Below are positions 17,324 to 27,079 of a stretch of DNA of 64,000 bases, piece after piece. The stretch comes from Opitutus sp. GAS368 (lineage in GTDB: Bacteria > Verrucomicrobiota > Verrucomicrobiia > Opitutales > Opitutaceae). The position numbers and the translations under genes are program-made. The stretch spans positions 47,327-111,326 of the forward strand of contig CAMDOO010000001.1 in assembly GCA_945903545.1 (NCBI GenBank). The letters run 5' to 3'. Every line of letters starts with the position of its first letter. Position 1 is the first letter of the stretch. Under the pieces are notes generated by a model. The model saw only the letters and a program-made list of their open reading frames with translations, did no database searches and was not told the origin of the DNA.

Positions 17324-20218
17324 TTACTTGCCGGCCTGGTAGAGACGCAGGTTGGTCATCGACCACGCGGCGGGGGCGAAAGTCCCGTCGGGGGCCGGGT
17401 TGGTCGGCGAGGTGAGGCGGACGAACATCGCCGGCGCGGGTTTGAAGGAGATGATCGTCAGGGTGCCATCGGCCCGGCTGTGCGCCGGGAGCGTGGTCCA
17501 TGTGGTGCCGTTCAGGGAAACCTGCACCCCGAACTGGCGGGGAGGGGCCGCGGGGGCTGCTGCCGCCGCACCACCGGCACCACGGGCGCCGCCAGTTGCA
17601 CCGCGACCACCGCCGCGACCGCCGACGGCGTTGAAGGTGATCTCGGCGAGGTTGATCGCGTTCGGGAGCTCGATCTGGAACCAAGGGCCAGCAGTCGCGG
17701 TTGCCGCGCCGGCGGCCGGAGCGGGGAGGGTCCAGCCGTTTAGGTTGAAGGCATTCTGCACATTGGCCGAGTTGGCTGTGCCCGTGGAGCTGGCGGAGAC
17801 TTTCCAAGAGGCGTCCGGCAGGAGAATCGTCGGCAGGGCGGCCTCGAGCTCGGCGACGGTCCAGGGGGTCGTGCGGGTGTTGGCCGCCCGCACGCGGGCG
17901 ACGTCGGTCGCGGTGATGTAGCCCGCATTGTTGCCGAAGCTGTTGCGCACATAGGAGGCGATACCGGCGAGAGCCTCGTCGGAGAAGCCATGCATCGGGA
18001 TCATCACCTGCGTGTAGGTCTTGCCGTCGACCGGGCCGGTGACGCCGTTGAGGAGAGCCTTGATCACGTAGTCGCGATGGCCCTGCACCCGCGGCGAACC
18101 GGCGAGGGTCGGGGCCATCGTCGCGCCGGGACCTCCATCCGGAATCGGCAGGCCGCGGCCGTCGTTGCCGTGACAGGAGAAGCAGACGGAGGTGAACGTG
18201 CCGGCCCCGTTTTCCATCAAGGCCTGCTGTTCCGGGGTGAGCGCCGCGCCGCCACGGCCGCCGCCGCGGCCCGTGGCCACAGCGCCGTTGGCGATCCAAG
18301 TGCCGATTTCCTGCATGCCCTTGGCCTTGTTCTCGGCGACGACCGTCTTGGCGAGGGTGGTCACATCCGGGAGCTTGAGGATGTTCGCGGTCAGGAGGGC
18401 CTGAATGGCGACGTCGGGATCGGAGTCCTTGGCCATCGCGCGATAGTCGGAGTCGAACGAACGGTCGCCGGCCTTGTAGAGGGTCTCGCTCGCGCGGATC
18501 GCTTGCACCCGCAGCCGCGGGGCCGGGTCCCTCATCGCTTCCCGGACCAGGGATGCGGGCATGGCATTGAGGCCCTCGAGTGTCCACAACGCGTGGAAGC
18601 GCGCGAGAAGGTTGTCCGAGGATCTTACCATGGCCTCGAGGACGGGGGCGACCGACTTGTCCTGCATGAGGATCAGCAGGCGTTGGGCGGTGTCGCGCCA
18701 CCAGCCGTTTGGGTCGGCCAAGTGGGCAACGAGCTGCGCCGGGGTCTCGTCCAGCATGCGGGGCTGGGTGAGGTTGAGTGGCTTGGCCGGCTTGCCGGCG
18801 ATCACCGGCACGCCCTCGTGCGGGGGGATGCCATCGTAGCGCAGGCGCCAGATGCGGCCGTAGCCGACAATCTTGTCGAGCTGAAGCTGCTTCACCCGGG
18901 CGTTCAACCAGGTGCCCGGGGCGGACCACTGCGTGTCCTCGATGACGCCGTGGTACATATCGACGATGTACAGGCTGCCATCGGGGGCGGTCCTGGTGTT
19001 GACCGGGCGGAAAAGGGGATCCGTGTTCATGATGAACTCGGAATAGGGGTAGGCATTGCGCAGCTGCGTGCTGCCCTCGGTCTTCACGATCTTGGTGCGG
19101 CGCACGAGGCGGCCGACTGGCTCGGTGAAGATCAGCTCGCCCCTCAGGTCGGCGGGCAGGGCTGTGCCGCGGAAGATGTCGGGACCGGCGGCGGCCGTGA
19201 AATGATTGAGCACGCCGAGGGGGACCCGGATGCGGTTCATGCCGCCCTGCATGTCGGAGACGCCGCTGATGGGCCACACGACCTGAAAGTCGGTCTCCAT
19301 CCCGTCAGGAATGCTGAAGGTGCCGTACTGGATCGGAATCTGGAAATTCACCGGCCCGGTTTCGCCGCCCGCATCGATGTTCCAAGTCCTGCCGTCGTCG
19401 TCCTGGGCAAGGCCCCACTGGCCGCCGGAATTCGGGATGTTCTCCTTGCGGATTCCCGTCGGGGTCCAGCGGAACCGGAAGGTATTGTAGGTGGAGTAAA
19501 TCCAGTTGTCCAACGCCCAGAGAAACCCGCTCTGCTCGTGCTCGATGTTGCCGTCGCGGTTCAGGCCGACACCGGTGTAGAACACCTCCATTTTGTCGGC
19601 GGCACCGTCGCCGTTCGTGTCGGTGTAGAGGTAGAGATTGTCGTCGTGGGTGACGTTCACGAGCACGCGGCCCTTGTCAAGTGGCAGCACAGCCCGGGGC
19701 GCGGTGATGTTGTCGATGAAGACCGTGTGCTTGTCGAAGACACCGTCGCCCCTAGTGCTCTCCCAGAGGCTGATCCGGTTGATCGGGTCGTATTGCCGGG
19801 TGCCGAGGTCATCCAGCATGTAGCTGCGCATCTCTCCGACGTACATCCGGCCGTTGCCGTCGAACTCGATGAAGGCCGGTTGGGAGATCTCGGGGTCGGA
19901 GGCGACCAGTTCGACGCGATAGCCCGGCGGGACCACGAAGCCTTTCAACTGCTCGGCGGGCGATTTGGCGAGGATGGGGTCGCGCGGGCCGAAGTCGGCG
20001 TCGCCGGGGTCGTTGGTGGCCCGGCCGCCGCGCCCGGCCCCGGCACCGCCGCGTGCGCCCGCACCTTGTGCGGGGGTGGTGCCGGCTGGATCGGGCGCCG
20101 GTGCCCCGGGTGCGGCCGCGGGAGGTGCCTGGGCCCGCAGCGCGGGCAAGGTCAGCAGGCCGAGGAGGGCGGAGCACGCGAGCGAAGCGTGCACGAGGAG
20201 ACGTGGGTGGGTCGTCAT
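17324..20218 (-). CDS. Secreted PVC-type propeller/HEAT/cytochrome c protein with F5/8-like end
   Basis: The protein has 964 residues from the ATG at 20218, with a signal peptide ending near ALRAQ. A Pro/Ala/RGG-rich linker follows (about 30-75). Then comes the beta-propeller seen in 'putative membrane-bound dehydrogenase' proteins of Planctomycetes and Verrucomicrobia (GFVVPPGYRVELVASDPEI, DMYHGVIEDTQW), then helical HEAT-like repeats. A cytochrome c domain has the heme-binding CFSCH near residue 679 and a distal Met (IPMHGF). The last 150 residues look like an F5/8 (discoidin) carbohydrate-binding fold interrupted by an RGG-rich stretch. It is likely a periplasmic redox enzyme for sugars or alcohols; the substrate is unknown. 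Confidence 0.85.
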   Translation of the reverse strand: MTTHPRLLVHASLACSALLGLLTLPALRAQAPPAAAPGAPAPDPAGTTPAQGAGARGGAGAGRGGRATNDPGDADFGPRDPILAKSPAEQLKGFVVPPGYRVELVASDPEISQPAFIEFDGNGRMYVGEMRSYMLDDLGTRQYDPINRISLWESTRGDGVFDKHTVFIDNITAPRAVLPLDKGRVLVNVTHDDNLYLYTDTNGDGAADKMEVFYTGVGLNRDGNIEHEQSGFLWALDNWIYSTYNTFRFRWTPTGIRKENIPNSGGQWGLAQDDDGRTWNIDAGGETGPVNFQIPIQYGTFSIPDGMETDFQVVWPISGVSDMQGGMNRIRVPLGVLNHFTAAAGPDIFRGTALPADLRGELIFTEPVGRLVRRTKIVKTEGSTQLRNAYPYSEFIMNTDPLFRPVNTRTAPDGSLYIVDMYHGVIEDTQWSAPGTWLNARVKQLQLDKIVGYGRIWRLRYDGIPPHEGVPVIAGKPAKPLNLTQPRMLDETPAQLVAHLADPNGWWRDTAQRLLILMQDKSVAPVLEAMVRSSDNLLARFHALWTLEGLNAMPASLVREAMRDPAPRLRVQAIRASETLYKAGDRSFDSDYRAMAKDSDPDVAIQALLTANILKLPDVTTLAKTVVAENKAKGMQEIGTWIANGAVATGRGGGRGGAALTPEQQALMENGAGTFTSVCFSCHGNDGRGLPIPDGGPGATMAPTLAGSPRVQGHRDYVIKALLNGVTGPVDGKTYTQVMIPMHGFSDEALAGIASYVRNSFGNNAGYITATDVARVRAANTRTTPWTVAELEAALPTILLPDASWKVSASSTGTANSANVQNAFNLNGWTLPAPAAGAATATAGPWFQIELPNAINLAEITFNAVGGRGGGRGATGGARGAGGAAAAAPAAPPRQFGVQVSLNGTTWTTLPAHSRADGTLTIISFKPAPAMFVRLTSPTNPAPDGTFAPAAWSMTNLRLYQAGK

Positions 20219-20383
20219 CTTCAGGCCGGGGTGGGTGGGATGCCGCGCCGTGAAAGGGCGCGGGGGGGATGCCAGCAACAACAGGCTTCGGCCGCTGAGT
20301 CAAAGGCCACTTGCGCCTGGGACGCATGATGCCTTCCTCCCTGCGGATTGGGCGGATCGGCGGACCTGGCGGCGCGCGTTGTG

Positions 20384-21871
20384 CTAGGTGTAGTCCCGCC
20401 GCAGATTGCTCGGCAGCAGGCCCAGCTCCTCGCGGTACTTGGCGACGGTGCGGCGGGCGATGTTGATGCCCTTTTCCTGCAGCTTGGCGACGAGGTCCTG
20501 GTCGCTCAGGGGCTTGGCGGTGTCCTCGAGGTCGATCAGCTCGCTGATCATCTCCTTCACGCTCTTGTTCGAGACGGAGGCGCCGCTGTCGGCCTGGTAG
20601 CCGGGGGTGAAGAAGAACTTCATGTCGAACACCCCGTGGGGCGTGCGGATGAACTTGTTCGCGATGGCCCGGCTCACGGTCGTCTCGTGCACGCCCACGG
20701 CGTCCGCGATCTTGGTCATCGTGAGGGGCTTCAGGTGCGAGACGCCGTGCTCGAAGAACTCGCCCTGCACCTTCATGATCTCGCGCGTGATGCGCTCGAT
20801 CGTCTGCTGGCGCTGCTCGATCGAGTTGATCAGGAATTTGCCGGACCGGATGCGCTCCCGGAGGTAGTCGCGTTCCTCGCGGGTCAGCGTGCCCTTCGCG
20901 ATCATGTCCCGGTAGGTGTTGGAGATCCGGAGGCGCGGGATGTAGTCGCTGTTCAGGCTCACGCTCCACTTGTCGCCGTCCTTCTCGACCGTCACATCGG
21001 GCACGACGACCCGGTTGCTATCCTCGGCGAAACGCCGGCCGGGCGCGGGGTCGAGCGCGCCGATCTCCTCGATCGCGACCTGCACATCGTCGGTGTCGGC
21101 CCCGAGCTTGCGCGCGAGCTCGGGGATGCGCCGGCGGGAGAGGAGGTCGAAGTGGTCACGGATGATGCGACCGGCCATGGTCTCGCGCCGGCCCTTGGCG
21201 CCAAGTTGGAGGAGCAGGCATTCCTCGAGGTTGGTCGCGCCGATGCCCGCGGGCTCAAAGCCCTTCAGGATCTTGGCGGCCTCCTGCACGACGGGGAGGG
21301 GCAGGCCGGCCTGAAGCGCGACATCGTTGGGCGACTGGGTGAGGAAGCCGCGGTCGTCGAGGGTGCCGACCAGGTGCTTCACGGCCTCGAGCGTGGGGGC
21401 GTCGAGATCCGCCAGCTCGGCCTGTTGCACCAGGTGCTCCTGCAGCGAGGTCTCGGTCACCAGCGAGTCGAAGAAATGCTGGCGCTTCTCCGCGTCCTCC
21501 GAGGTGAAGGGCTGGGCCCCGCCGGCGCTGGCGAGGTGGTTGCGCCAGTCCTCGTCGAGCTTGCCCAGGATCTCGAACTCCTTGGAGAAATCCAGTTCCT
21601 CGCGGTCGCCGCTGCCCTCGGGCGACGCGGGAGCATCCTGGCCGGCGTCGTTGTCGAGGGTGTTGTCGGCGTCCTTCTCGCGGTCGAGGCTCACGCCTTC
21701 CATCGGGAGTTCCTCCAGCGTCGGATTGGCCTGCAGTTCTTCCTGGATGACGGAACGCAGGTCGAGCGCGGCGACCTGCAGTATCTTCAGCGACTGCCGC
21801 AGTTGCGGCGCGAGGACGAGGGACTGGGTCTGGCGTTGGCGAAGTTCGTGGCTAAATCCGGGCCCGCTCAT
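20384..21871 (-). CDS. rpoN: RNA polymerase sigma-54 factor RpoN
   Basis: The protein has 495 residues. It directs RNA polymerase to -24/-12 promoters and needs enhancer-binding AAA+ activators. Region I is Gln/Leu-rich at the N-terminus (LVLAPQLRQSLKILQ), an acidic region II follows, and the RpoN box ARRTVAKYR lies near residue 468, twelve residues before the conserved LGLLPSNLRR end. It is 29 bp downstream of a Ser/Thr kinase gene on the same strand, probably one transcript. In proteobacteria rpoN sits beside lptB; here the lpt cluster is 20 kb away. Confidence 0.97.
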   Translation of the reverse strand: MSGPGFSHELRQRQTQSLVLAPQLRQSLKILQVAALDLRSVIQEELQANPTLEELPMEGVSLDREKDADNTLDNDAGQDAPASPEGSGDREELDFSKEFEILGKLDEDWRNHLASAGGAQPFTSEDAEKRQHFFDSLVTETSLQEHLVQQAELADLDAPTLEAVKHLVGTLDDRGFLTQSPNDVALQAGLPLPVVQEAAKILKGFEPAGIGATNLEECLLLQLGAKGRRETMAGRIIRDHFDLLSRRRIPELARKLGADTDDVQVAIEEIGALDPAPGRRFAEDSNRVVVPDVTVEKDGDKWSVSLNSDYIPRLRISNTYRDMIAKGTLTREERDYLRERIRSGKFLINSIEQRQQTIERITREIMKVQGEFFEHGVSHLKPLTMTKIADAVGVHETTVSRAIANKFIRTPHGVFDMKFFFTPGYQADSGASVSNKSVKEMISELIDLEDTAKPLSDQDLVAKLQEKGINIARRTVAKYREELGLLPSNLRRDYT

Positions 21872-21900
21872 GAAGACGTGTGTCGCTATGGGGGTCCATA

Positions 21901-22884
21901 TCAGGCGACGATAGTCGGGGGCCGGGAAAGCGGGGCCGGCGAGGTGGGTTCGGTGTACCCCATGATTTCCTTGAGGTACGCGCCGAGTTTTTCATTCGTG
22001 GGGCCGTAGCCGTCACTGTAGAGGTAGATCTCAAGGGCCGTAAGGACATCGAGGGCGTTCTGGTAGCGCTGCTCGCGGTCGCGGGTGAGGCACTTGTGGA
22101 TGATGACCTCGAGCTTGGGGTCGATGTCGGCCCGCAGGGTCGAGAACTGCGGGATCGCCATGGAGAGGATGTTCCGGCGCGACTGGGCGCGGTCGGTGGA
22201 GCGGAAGATGTTTTTTCCGAGCAGCAGCTCGGTCAGGACGATGCCGAGCGGGAAGATGTCGGCCCGGGCGTCGGTCACGGCGTAGTTGGCCTGCTCGGGG
22301 GAGAGGTACTCGTCCTTGCCCGCGATCACCTTGCCCTCCTCGTTGTACATCAGGTCGAGGGCCTTCGCGATGCCGAAGTCGGTCAGCTTCACGTCGCCCT
22401 CGTAGCCCATCAGCACGTTCTTCGGGCCGATGTCGCGGTGCACGATGCCGAGCGGGCGGCCCTCGGTGTCGCGCTTCTGGTGCGCGTAGGCGAGGCCGCG
22501 GGCGATGCGCGAGACGATGAAGGCGGCGAGGTCGGTGGGGATCCGGCGGCTGACCGCGCGGTGGCGCTCGAGGAACTGCTCGAGGTTCACGCCGGACACA
22601 TACTCCATCACCATGAAATACTGCCCGCCAACCTGGCCGAGGTGGTAGGTCTGGACGATGTTGGTGTGGATGAGGTCGGCCACGAGCCGGGCCTCGCCGA
22701 TGAAGTTCTTCTGGAACTCCTCGATGGCCGAGTACTCCTCGCGGATCAGTTTGACGGCGACGACCTTCTTGAAATTACCGGCGCCGCGCTGGTGGGCCAT
22801 GTAGACGACACCCATGCCGCCCTCCGCGAGCTTCTTGACCATCTCATAGTGGATTTCGTTGAAGATGTGTTTGATCGCGGCCAC
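21901..22884 (-). CDS. Hanks-type serine/threonine protein kinase
   Basis: The protein has about 327 residues from a GTG at 22884, where similarity begins; a longer frame runs upstream but overlaps a promoter-like sequence and has no conserved features. Kinase motifs are all present: glycine loop [10 protein letters not shown] (about 18-27), VAVK lysine, [11 protein letters not shown] near 148, TDFGIAKA near 168, and YLSPEQ. The DLKPEN of typical kinases is DIGPKN here. No transmembrane or sensor domain is seen, so it should be cytoplasmic. It is probably co-transcribed with rpoN, suggesting but not proving a regulatory link. Confidence 0.88.
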   Translation of the reverse strand: MAAIKHIFNEIHYEMVKKLAEGGMGVVYMAHQRGAGNFKKVVAVKLIREEYSAIEEFQKNFIGEARLVADLIHTNIVQTYHLGQVGGQYFMVMEYVSGVNLEQFLERHRAVSRRIPTDLAAFIVSRIARGLAYAHQKRDTEGRPLGIVHRDIGPKNVLMGYEGDVKLTDFGIAKALDLMYNEEGKVIAGKDEYLSPEQANYAVTDARADIFPLGIVLTELLLGKNIFRSTDRAQSRRNILSMAIPQFSTLRADIDPKLEVIIHKCLTRDREQRYQNALDVLTALEIYLYSDGYGPTNEKLGAYLKEIMGYTEPTSPAPLSRPPTIVA

Positions 22885-22934
22885 GTCGTGAAAAAACGGC
22901 GGTGCGCGGGTCAACGCAAGTTTGGTTTTTGTCT

Positions 22935-22951
22935 TTGGCACGAATATTGCA
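22935..22951 (+). promoter_or_regulatory. Sigma-54 (-24/-12) promoter candidate
   Basis: TTGGCACGAATATTGCA matches the consensus TGGCACG-N4-TTGCA at every conserved base. It points right, towards the IscA-type gene 236 bp away, and away from the kinase-rpoN operon. No other gene lies between, so the leader would be about 225 nt. Confidence 0.65.
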
Positions 22952-23149
22952 GCCTGCCTGGCCGCACGTCGGGCTTCGCCCTCGCGCCGCCAGATGCCAC
23001 AGTGGCTCCGCCGTTTTGGGTCAAAGCCGGAGGTCTTTTCCTCTTGGCGATTCTTCGAGTAGCAGAAGCAAAAGTGATTCCCTTCCCACATCCCAATGGC
23101 ACAGCCATGGGTTTGGGCATCTGTCAGGCATCGCCCGACAGTCGGCCAG

Positions 23150-23177
23150 TTGACAGGCGGAGCCGTGGTTCTACCGT
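23150..23177 (+). promoter_or_regulatory. Sigma-70-type promoter candidate for the IscA-type gene
   Basis: TTGACA and TACCGT are separated by 16 bp, ending 9 bp before the ATG at 23187. The -35 is perfect; the -10 is weak. The remainder of 22885-23186 holds nothing else I can support. Confidence 0.45.
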
Positions 23178-23186
23178 GCGCTGATC

Positions 23187-23504
23187 ATGATCTCGCTCAC
23201 GCCCCGCGCCGCCCGGCAGGTCCGTTCCATGCAGGAGGGGCTGGGTTCGCCCCACAAGGTGCTCCGGGTCTTCGTCGAGTCCGGCGGCTGCTCCGGCTTT
23301 CAGTACGGCATGTCCTTCGATGAGCGCAAGGAGGGCGATGCCGAGCTCGTCAGCGAGGGCGTCCCCATGCTGCTCGACGCCGCAAGCCTCGCCTACCTGG
23401 AGGGCTCGATGATCGATTTCGACGACGGGCTCCAGGGCAAGGGCTTCGAGATCAAGAACCCGAACGCGCAGTCCACCTGCGGTTGCGGCAAGTCGTTCTC
23501 CTGA
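23187..23504 (+). CDS. IscA/ErpA-type iron-sulfur cluster assembly protein
   Basis: The protein has 105 residues. It is an A-type carrier that receives and delivers Fe-S clusters. The three cluster cysteines are in place: GGCSGFQYGM around residue 35 and the CGCG pair at residues 99-101 close to the C-terminus, with KGFEIKNPNAQSTCGCG as the family ending. Members called IscA, ErpA, SufA and HesB cannot be told apart by this alone. No other isc or suf gene is nearby. It is convergent with hemG. Confidence 0.92.
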   Translation: MISLTPRAARQVRSMQEGLGSPHKVLRVFVESGGCSGFQYGMSFDERKEGDAELVSEGVPMLLDAASLAYLEGSMIDFDDGLQGKGFEIKNPNAQSTCGCGKSFS

Positions 23505-23509
23505 AAGCC

Positions 23510-23526
23510 GGCGGACGAAGTCCGCC
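23510..23526. other. Hairpin between convergent genes
   Basis: GGCGGAC-GAA-GTCCGCC lies between the stop codons of the IscA-type gene and hemG. There is no T tract; it may be a weak bidirectional terminator. Confidence 0.4.
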
Positions 23527-23531
23527 CGCCG

Positions 23532-24902
23532 TTAGGTCAGAAACGTATGCGCCCGCACGGCGACCCGGAGTCCCGACTGGGCGCAGGCCGGCAGCGCGAT
23601 GCCGTCGCGCACCTGCCCGGCGAAGAAGATCCCCGGGTGGCTGCGCTCCGTCGCCGCGAGCGCCTCGAGGTGCGCGCCGTGGCCGAGATTGTACTGCGGG
23701 ATCGCGCGCGGCCAGAAGTTGCGGCGGGTGAACACCGGCGGGCCCTCGACGCCGAGCAGGTCCTTCAGGTCCGGCGCCACGCGCGCCAGGATTTCCGAGG
23801 CGGGCATGGGGGCGAGCTCGGGATGCAGGGAACCCCCGACCATGACGGTCAGGGCCGCGTGGCCCTCGGGGGCACGGCCGGGGAAGAGGGTCGAGGAAAA
23901 CAGCACACCGAGCATCGAGCGTTTCTCCACCGCCGGCACGAGCACCCCGAAGCCGTCGAGGGCGTGCGGCACCTGTGCGCGGCGGTAGCCGAGGAAGAGC
24001 GAGGTCACCGGCGGGTGTGGCACCGCGTCGAGCCCCGCCAGGGGCGTGCCGCCGGCGAGGCGGAGCCGGGCGAGTCCCGCGGCGGGCAGCGCGGAAACCA
24101 CGGCGTCGAAGGTCTGGTTGCGCGGAGTGCCGTCCTCGGTCCAGCCGACGTTCCATCGCTTGCCCTGCGCCGTGAGTGAATCCACCCGGGCATTGACCCG
24201 GATCGCGCCGGCGGACTGGCGGGCGGCCAGGGCCTCCGGCAGGGTCTGCAGGCCGCGGCGGAACGAGATCAGGGCCGCCGGCTTGCGCCCTTCCTTCCGG
24301 CGGGTCTTCGCTGCGGCGATCTGCCCGCGGATGATCGAGCCGTGCGTCCGCTCGCTCTCCCAGAGCGTGGGGAAGGCATGCTGGGTCGAGAGCTGCGCGG
24401 GGTCGCCCGCATAGATGCCGCCGATCAGGGGCTGCACCGCATAGTCGAGGAGCTCGGATCCGAGGTGATCACGCACGAACTCGGCCACGCTGACATCGGC
24501 CGGCCGCTGCCGGCGCCGGGCAAAGATTTCGGCCAGCACGCGGAGCTTGGCACCGAACGAGAATAGCCTGGAGCCGAAGAGGGCCGGAGGTGAAAGCGGG
24601 GCCGCGATCACCTCGCCGCCGCGGACTAGAAAGCGGTTTTTTGCCTCCGGCGAGGCCGCCACCGTCTCGCCGGCGAGTCCCAGCTCGGTGAGGAGGTCCG
24701 TGACCTCCGCTTGCGTGGGCTGGAACGAATTCGGCCCGGCCTCGATCAGCCACCCGTCCGTGATCTCGGTGCGGATGGCGCCCCCGATCCGGGGGGAGGC
24801 TTCGAGCAGCACGACGCCGTGACCGAGCGTGCTCAGGCGGTGCGCGGCCGCGAGGCCGGTGATGCCGCCGCCGAGCACCGCGATCGTCAGCGATGGATTC
24901 AT
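23532..24902 (-). CDS. hemG: Protoporphyrinogen oxidase, FAD type (HemG/HemY)
   Basis: The protein has 456 residues from the ATG at 24902. It oxidises protoporphyrinogen IX to protoporphyrin IX. The N-terminus is a FAD-binding motif, IAVLGGGITGLAAAHRL, followed by LLEASPRIGGAIRT. The C-terminus has the second FAD contact (GIFFAGQVRDGIALPACAQSG). This is the HemY-type flavoprotein, not the short flavodoxin-like HemG of E. coli. hemE ends 5 bp upstream on the same strand, so hemE-hemG form an operon. Since hemF is also present, the classical protoporphyrin route is expected rather than the coproporphyrin route. Confidence 0.93.
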   Translation of the reverse strand: MNPSLTIAVLGGGITGLAAAHRLSTLGHGVVLLEASPRIGGAIRTEITDGWLIEAGPNSFQPTQAEVTDLLTELGLAGETVAASPEAKNRFLVRGGEVIAAPLSPPALFGSRLFSFGAKLRVLAEIFARRRQRPADVSVAEFVRDHLGSELLDYAVQPLIGGIYAGDPAQLSTQHAFPTLWESERTHGSIIRGQIAAAKTRRKEGRKPAALISFRRGLQTLPEALAARQSAGAIRVNARVDSLTAQGKRWNVGWTEDGTPRNQTFDAVVSALPAAGLARLRLAGGTPLAGLDAVPHPPVTSLFLGYRRAQVPHALDGFGVLVPAVEKRSMLGVLFSSTLFPGRAPEGHAALTVMVGGSLHPELAPMPASEILARVAPDLKDLLGVEGPPVFTRRNFWPRAIPQYNLGHGAHLEALAATERSHPGIFFAGQVRDGIALPACAQSGLRVAVRAHTFLT

Positions 24903-24907
24903 GCGAC

Positions 24908-25936
24908 TCAGCGCCAGCCCGTGACCGTGTCGACCAGGGCCTGCACGCACTCGATCTTGGCGGACGGCATGATCCCGTGGCCGAGGTTGAAGATGTGGCC
25001 GGATGCGCCACGCATCGACTCCAGCAGGCGCCCGGTCTCACGCCGCACGATGTCCGGCGTGGTATTGAGGAGCACAGGATCGAGGTTACCCTGCACCGCG
25101 ACGTTGGCCGGCAGGGTGCGGCGGACGATAGAGAGGTCGCTGGTCCAGTCGACGCTGAGGACGCGCGCGCCGCTGAAGGCCTGGTCCGACACGTGCGGGG
25201 CGGTGCCCTTGGCGTAGAGGATCACGGGGAAATCCTTCGGCAGCGCGGCGATGATCCGGCGGATCCATTTCAGCGAAGCCGCCTCGTAGTCGGCGCCCGC
25301 GATGATGCCGCCCCACGAGTCGAAGATCTGGATCGCGTCGGCCCCGGCGCGGATCTGCATCTGGAAATAAACGATCAGAGCGGCGGTGAGCTTTTCGAGC
25401 AGCGCCTCGAACGCCGGACGGTCGGTGTAGAACAGCACCTTGATGCGGTCGAAGTCATCCGAACTGCCGCCCTCAACCATGTAGGTCGCGAGGGTCCACG
25501 GCGAGCCGCCGAAGCCGAGCAGGGCCTTCTGGCCGGCGAGCTCGCCGCGGAGCCGCTCCAGCGTGGCCGCGACATAGTTGAGCTTTTCCAGCACGGCTTC
25601 GGCCGGGGCGAGGGCGTCGATCTGGGCGCGCGTGTCGATCCGGTACTCCATCGCGATGCCGCCCTGGTCGCGGAAATGGTAGCCTTGGCCGAGCGCCTCG
25701 GGGATCACGAGGATGTCCGAGAACAGGATCGCGGCATCAAGGGCGAAACGGCGCAGCGGCTGCAGCGTGACCTCGGTCGCCAGCTCGGGCGTGCGCACCA
25801 TCTCGAGGAACGAGGACTTCGCCTTCAGCGCGCGGTACTCCGGGAGGTAGCGGCCGGCCTGCCGCATGATCCACAGGGGGGGGCGGTCAAGCGGAGCACA
25901 GGCACAGGCGGCGAGGAAGCGTTCGCGGGAAGTCAT
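24908..25936 (-). CDS. hemE: Uroporphyrinogen III decarboxylase
   Basis: The protein has 342 residues. It removes four carboxyl groups from uroporphyrinogen III to give coproporphyrinogen III. The family signature PPLWIMRQAGRYLPEYR is at residues 19-35, FSDILVIPEALG follows near 73, and the substrate-binding GFGGSPWTLATYM and IFDSWGG are present. Length is normal. It is the first gene of the hemE-hemG pair. Its start codon is 11 bp from an inverted-repeat element that fills the whole hemF-hemE gap. Confidence 0.96.
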   Translation of the reverse strand: MTSRERFLAACACAPLDRPPLWIMRQAGRYLPEYRALKAKSSFLEMVRTPELATEVTLQPLRRFALDAAILFSDILVIPEALGQGYHFRDQGGIAMEYRIDTRAQIDALAPAEAVLEKLNYVAATLERLRGELAGQKALLGFGGSPWTLATYMVEGGSSDDFDRIKVLFYTDRPAFEALLEKLTAALIVYFQMQIRAGADAIQIFDSWGGIIAGADYEAASLKWIRRIIAALPKDFPVILYAKGTAPHVSDQAFSGARVLSVDWTSDLSIVRRTLPANVAVQGNLDPVLLNTTPDIVRRETGRLLESMRGASGHIFNLGHGIMPSAKIECVQALVDTVTGWR

Positions 25937-25946
25937 GGATGAGTTA

Positions 25947-26065
25947 TGGCCGCAATAAGGCGCAGAAGGCGCAAAATAATCCGGTCAGAGGATCGTGTTG
26001 TATTCCGGGTGACCTCACCCGGAGGCGATTTCCGCTTTTGCGACTTTTGCGTATTTTTGCGGCCA
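25947..26065. repeat. Family J inverted-repeat element filling the hemF-hemE gap
   Basis: A 119-bp element has ends TGGCCGCAATAAGGCGCAGA and the complement of TGGCCGCAAAAATACGCAAA. The GCGCAAAA units are repeated in each arm. A family H hairpin is nested at 26003-26023. The right end touches the TGA of hemF at 26066. Confidence 0.7.
26003..26023. repeat. Family H hairpin (CCGGGTGA..TCACCCGG)
   Basis: TTCCGGGTGACCTCACCCGGA is a near-perfect palindrome nested in the family J element. Related copies are at 51150-51170, nested in a family B element, and 55749-55768 after glgB. Confidence 0.7.

Positions 26066-27079
<1,014 letters not shown>

Noticed and set aside
17990..20329. A 779-codon plus-strand frame over the PVC-type gene
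   Set aside because: It is low in motif content and complementary to a gene with clear domains, signal peptide and terminator.
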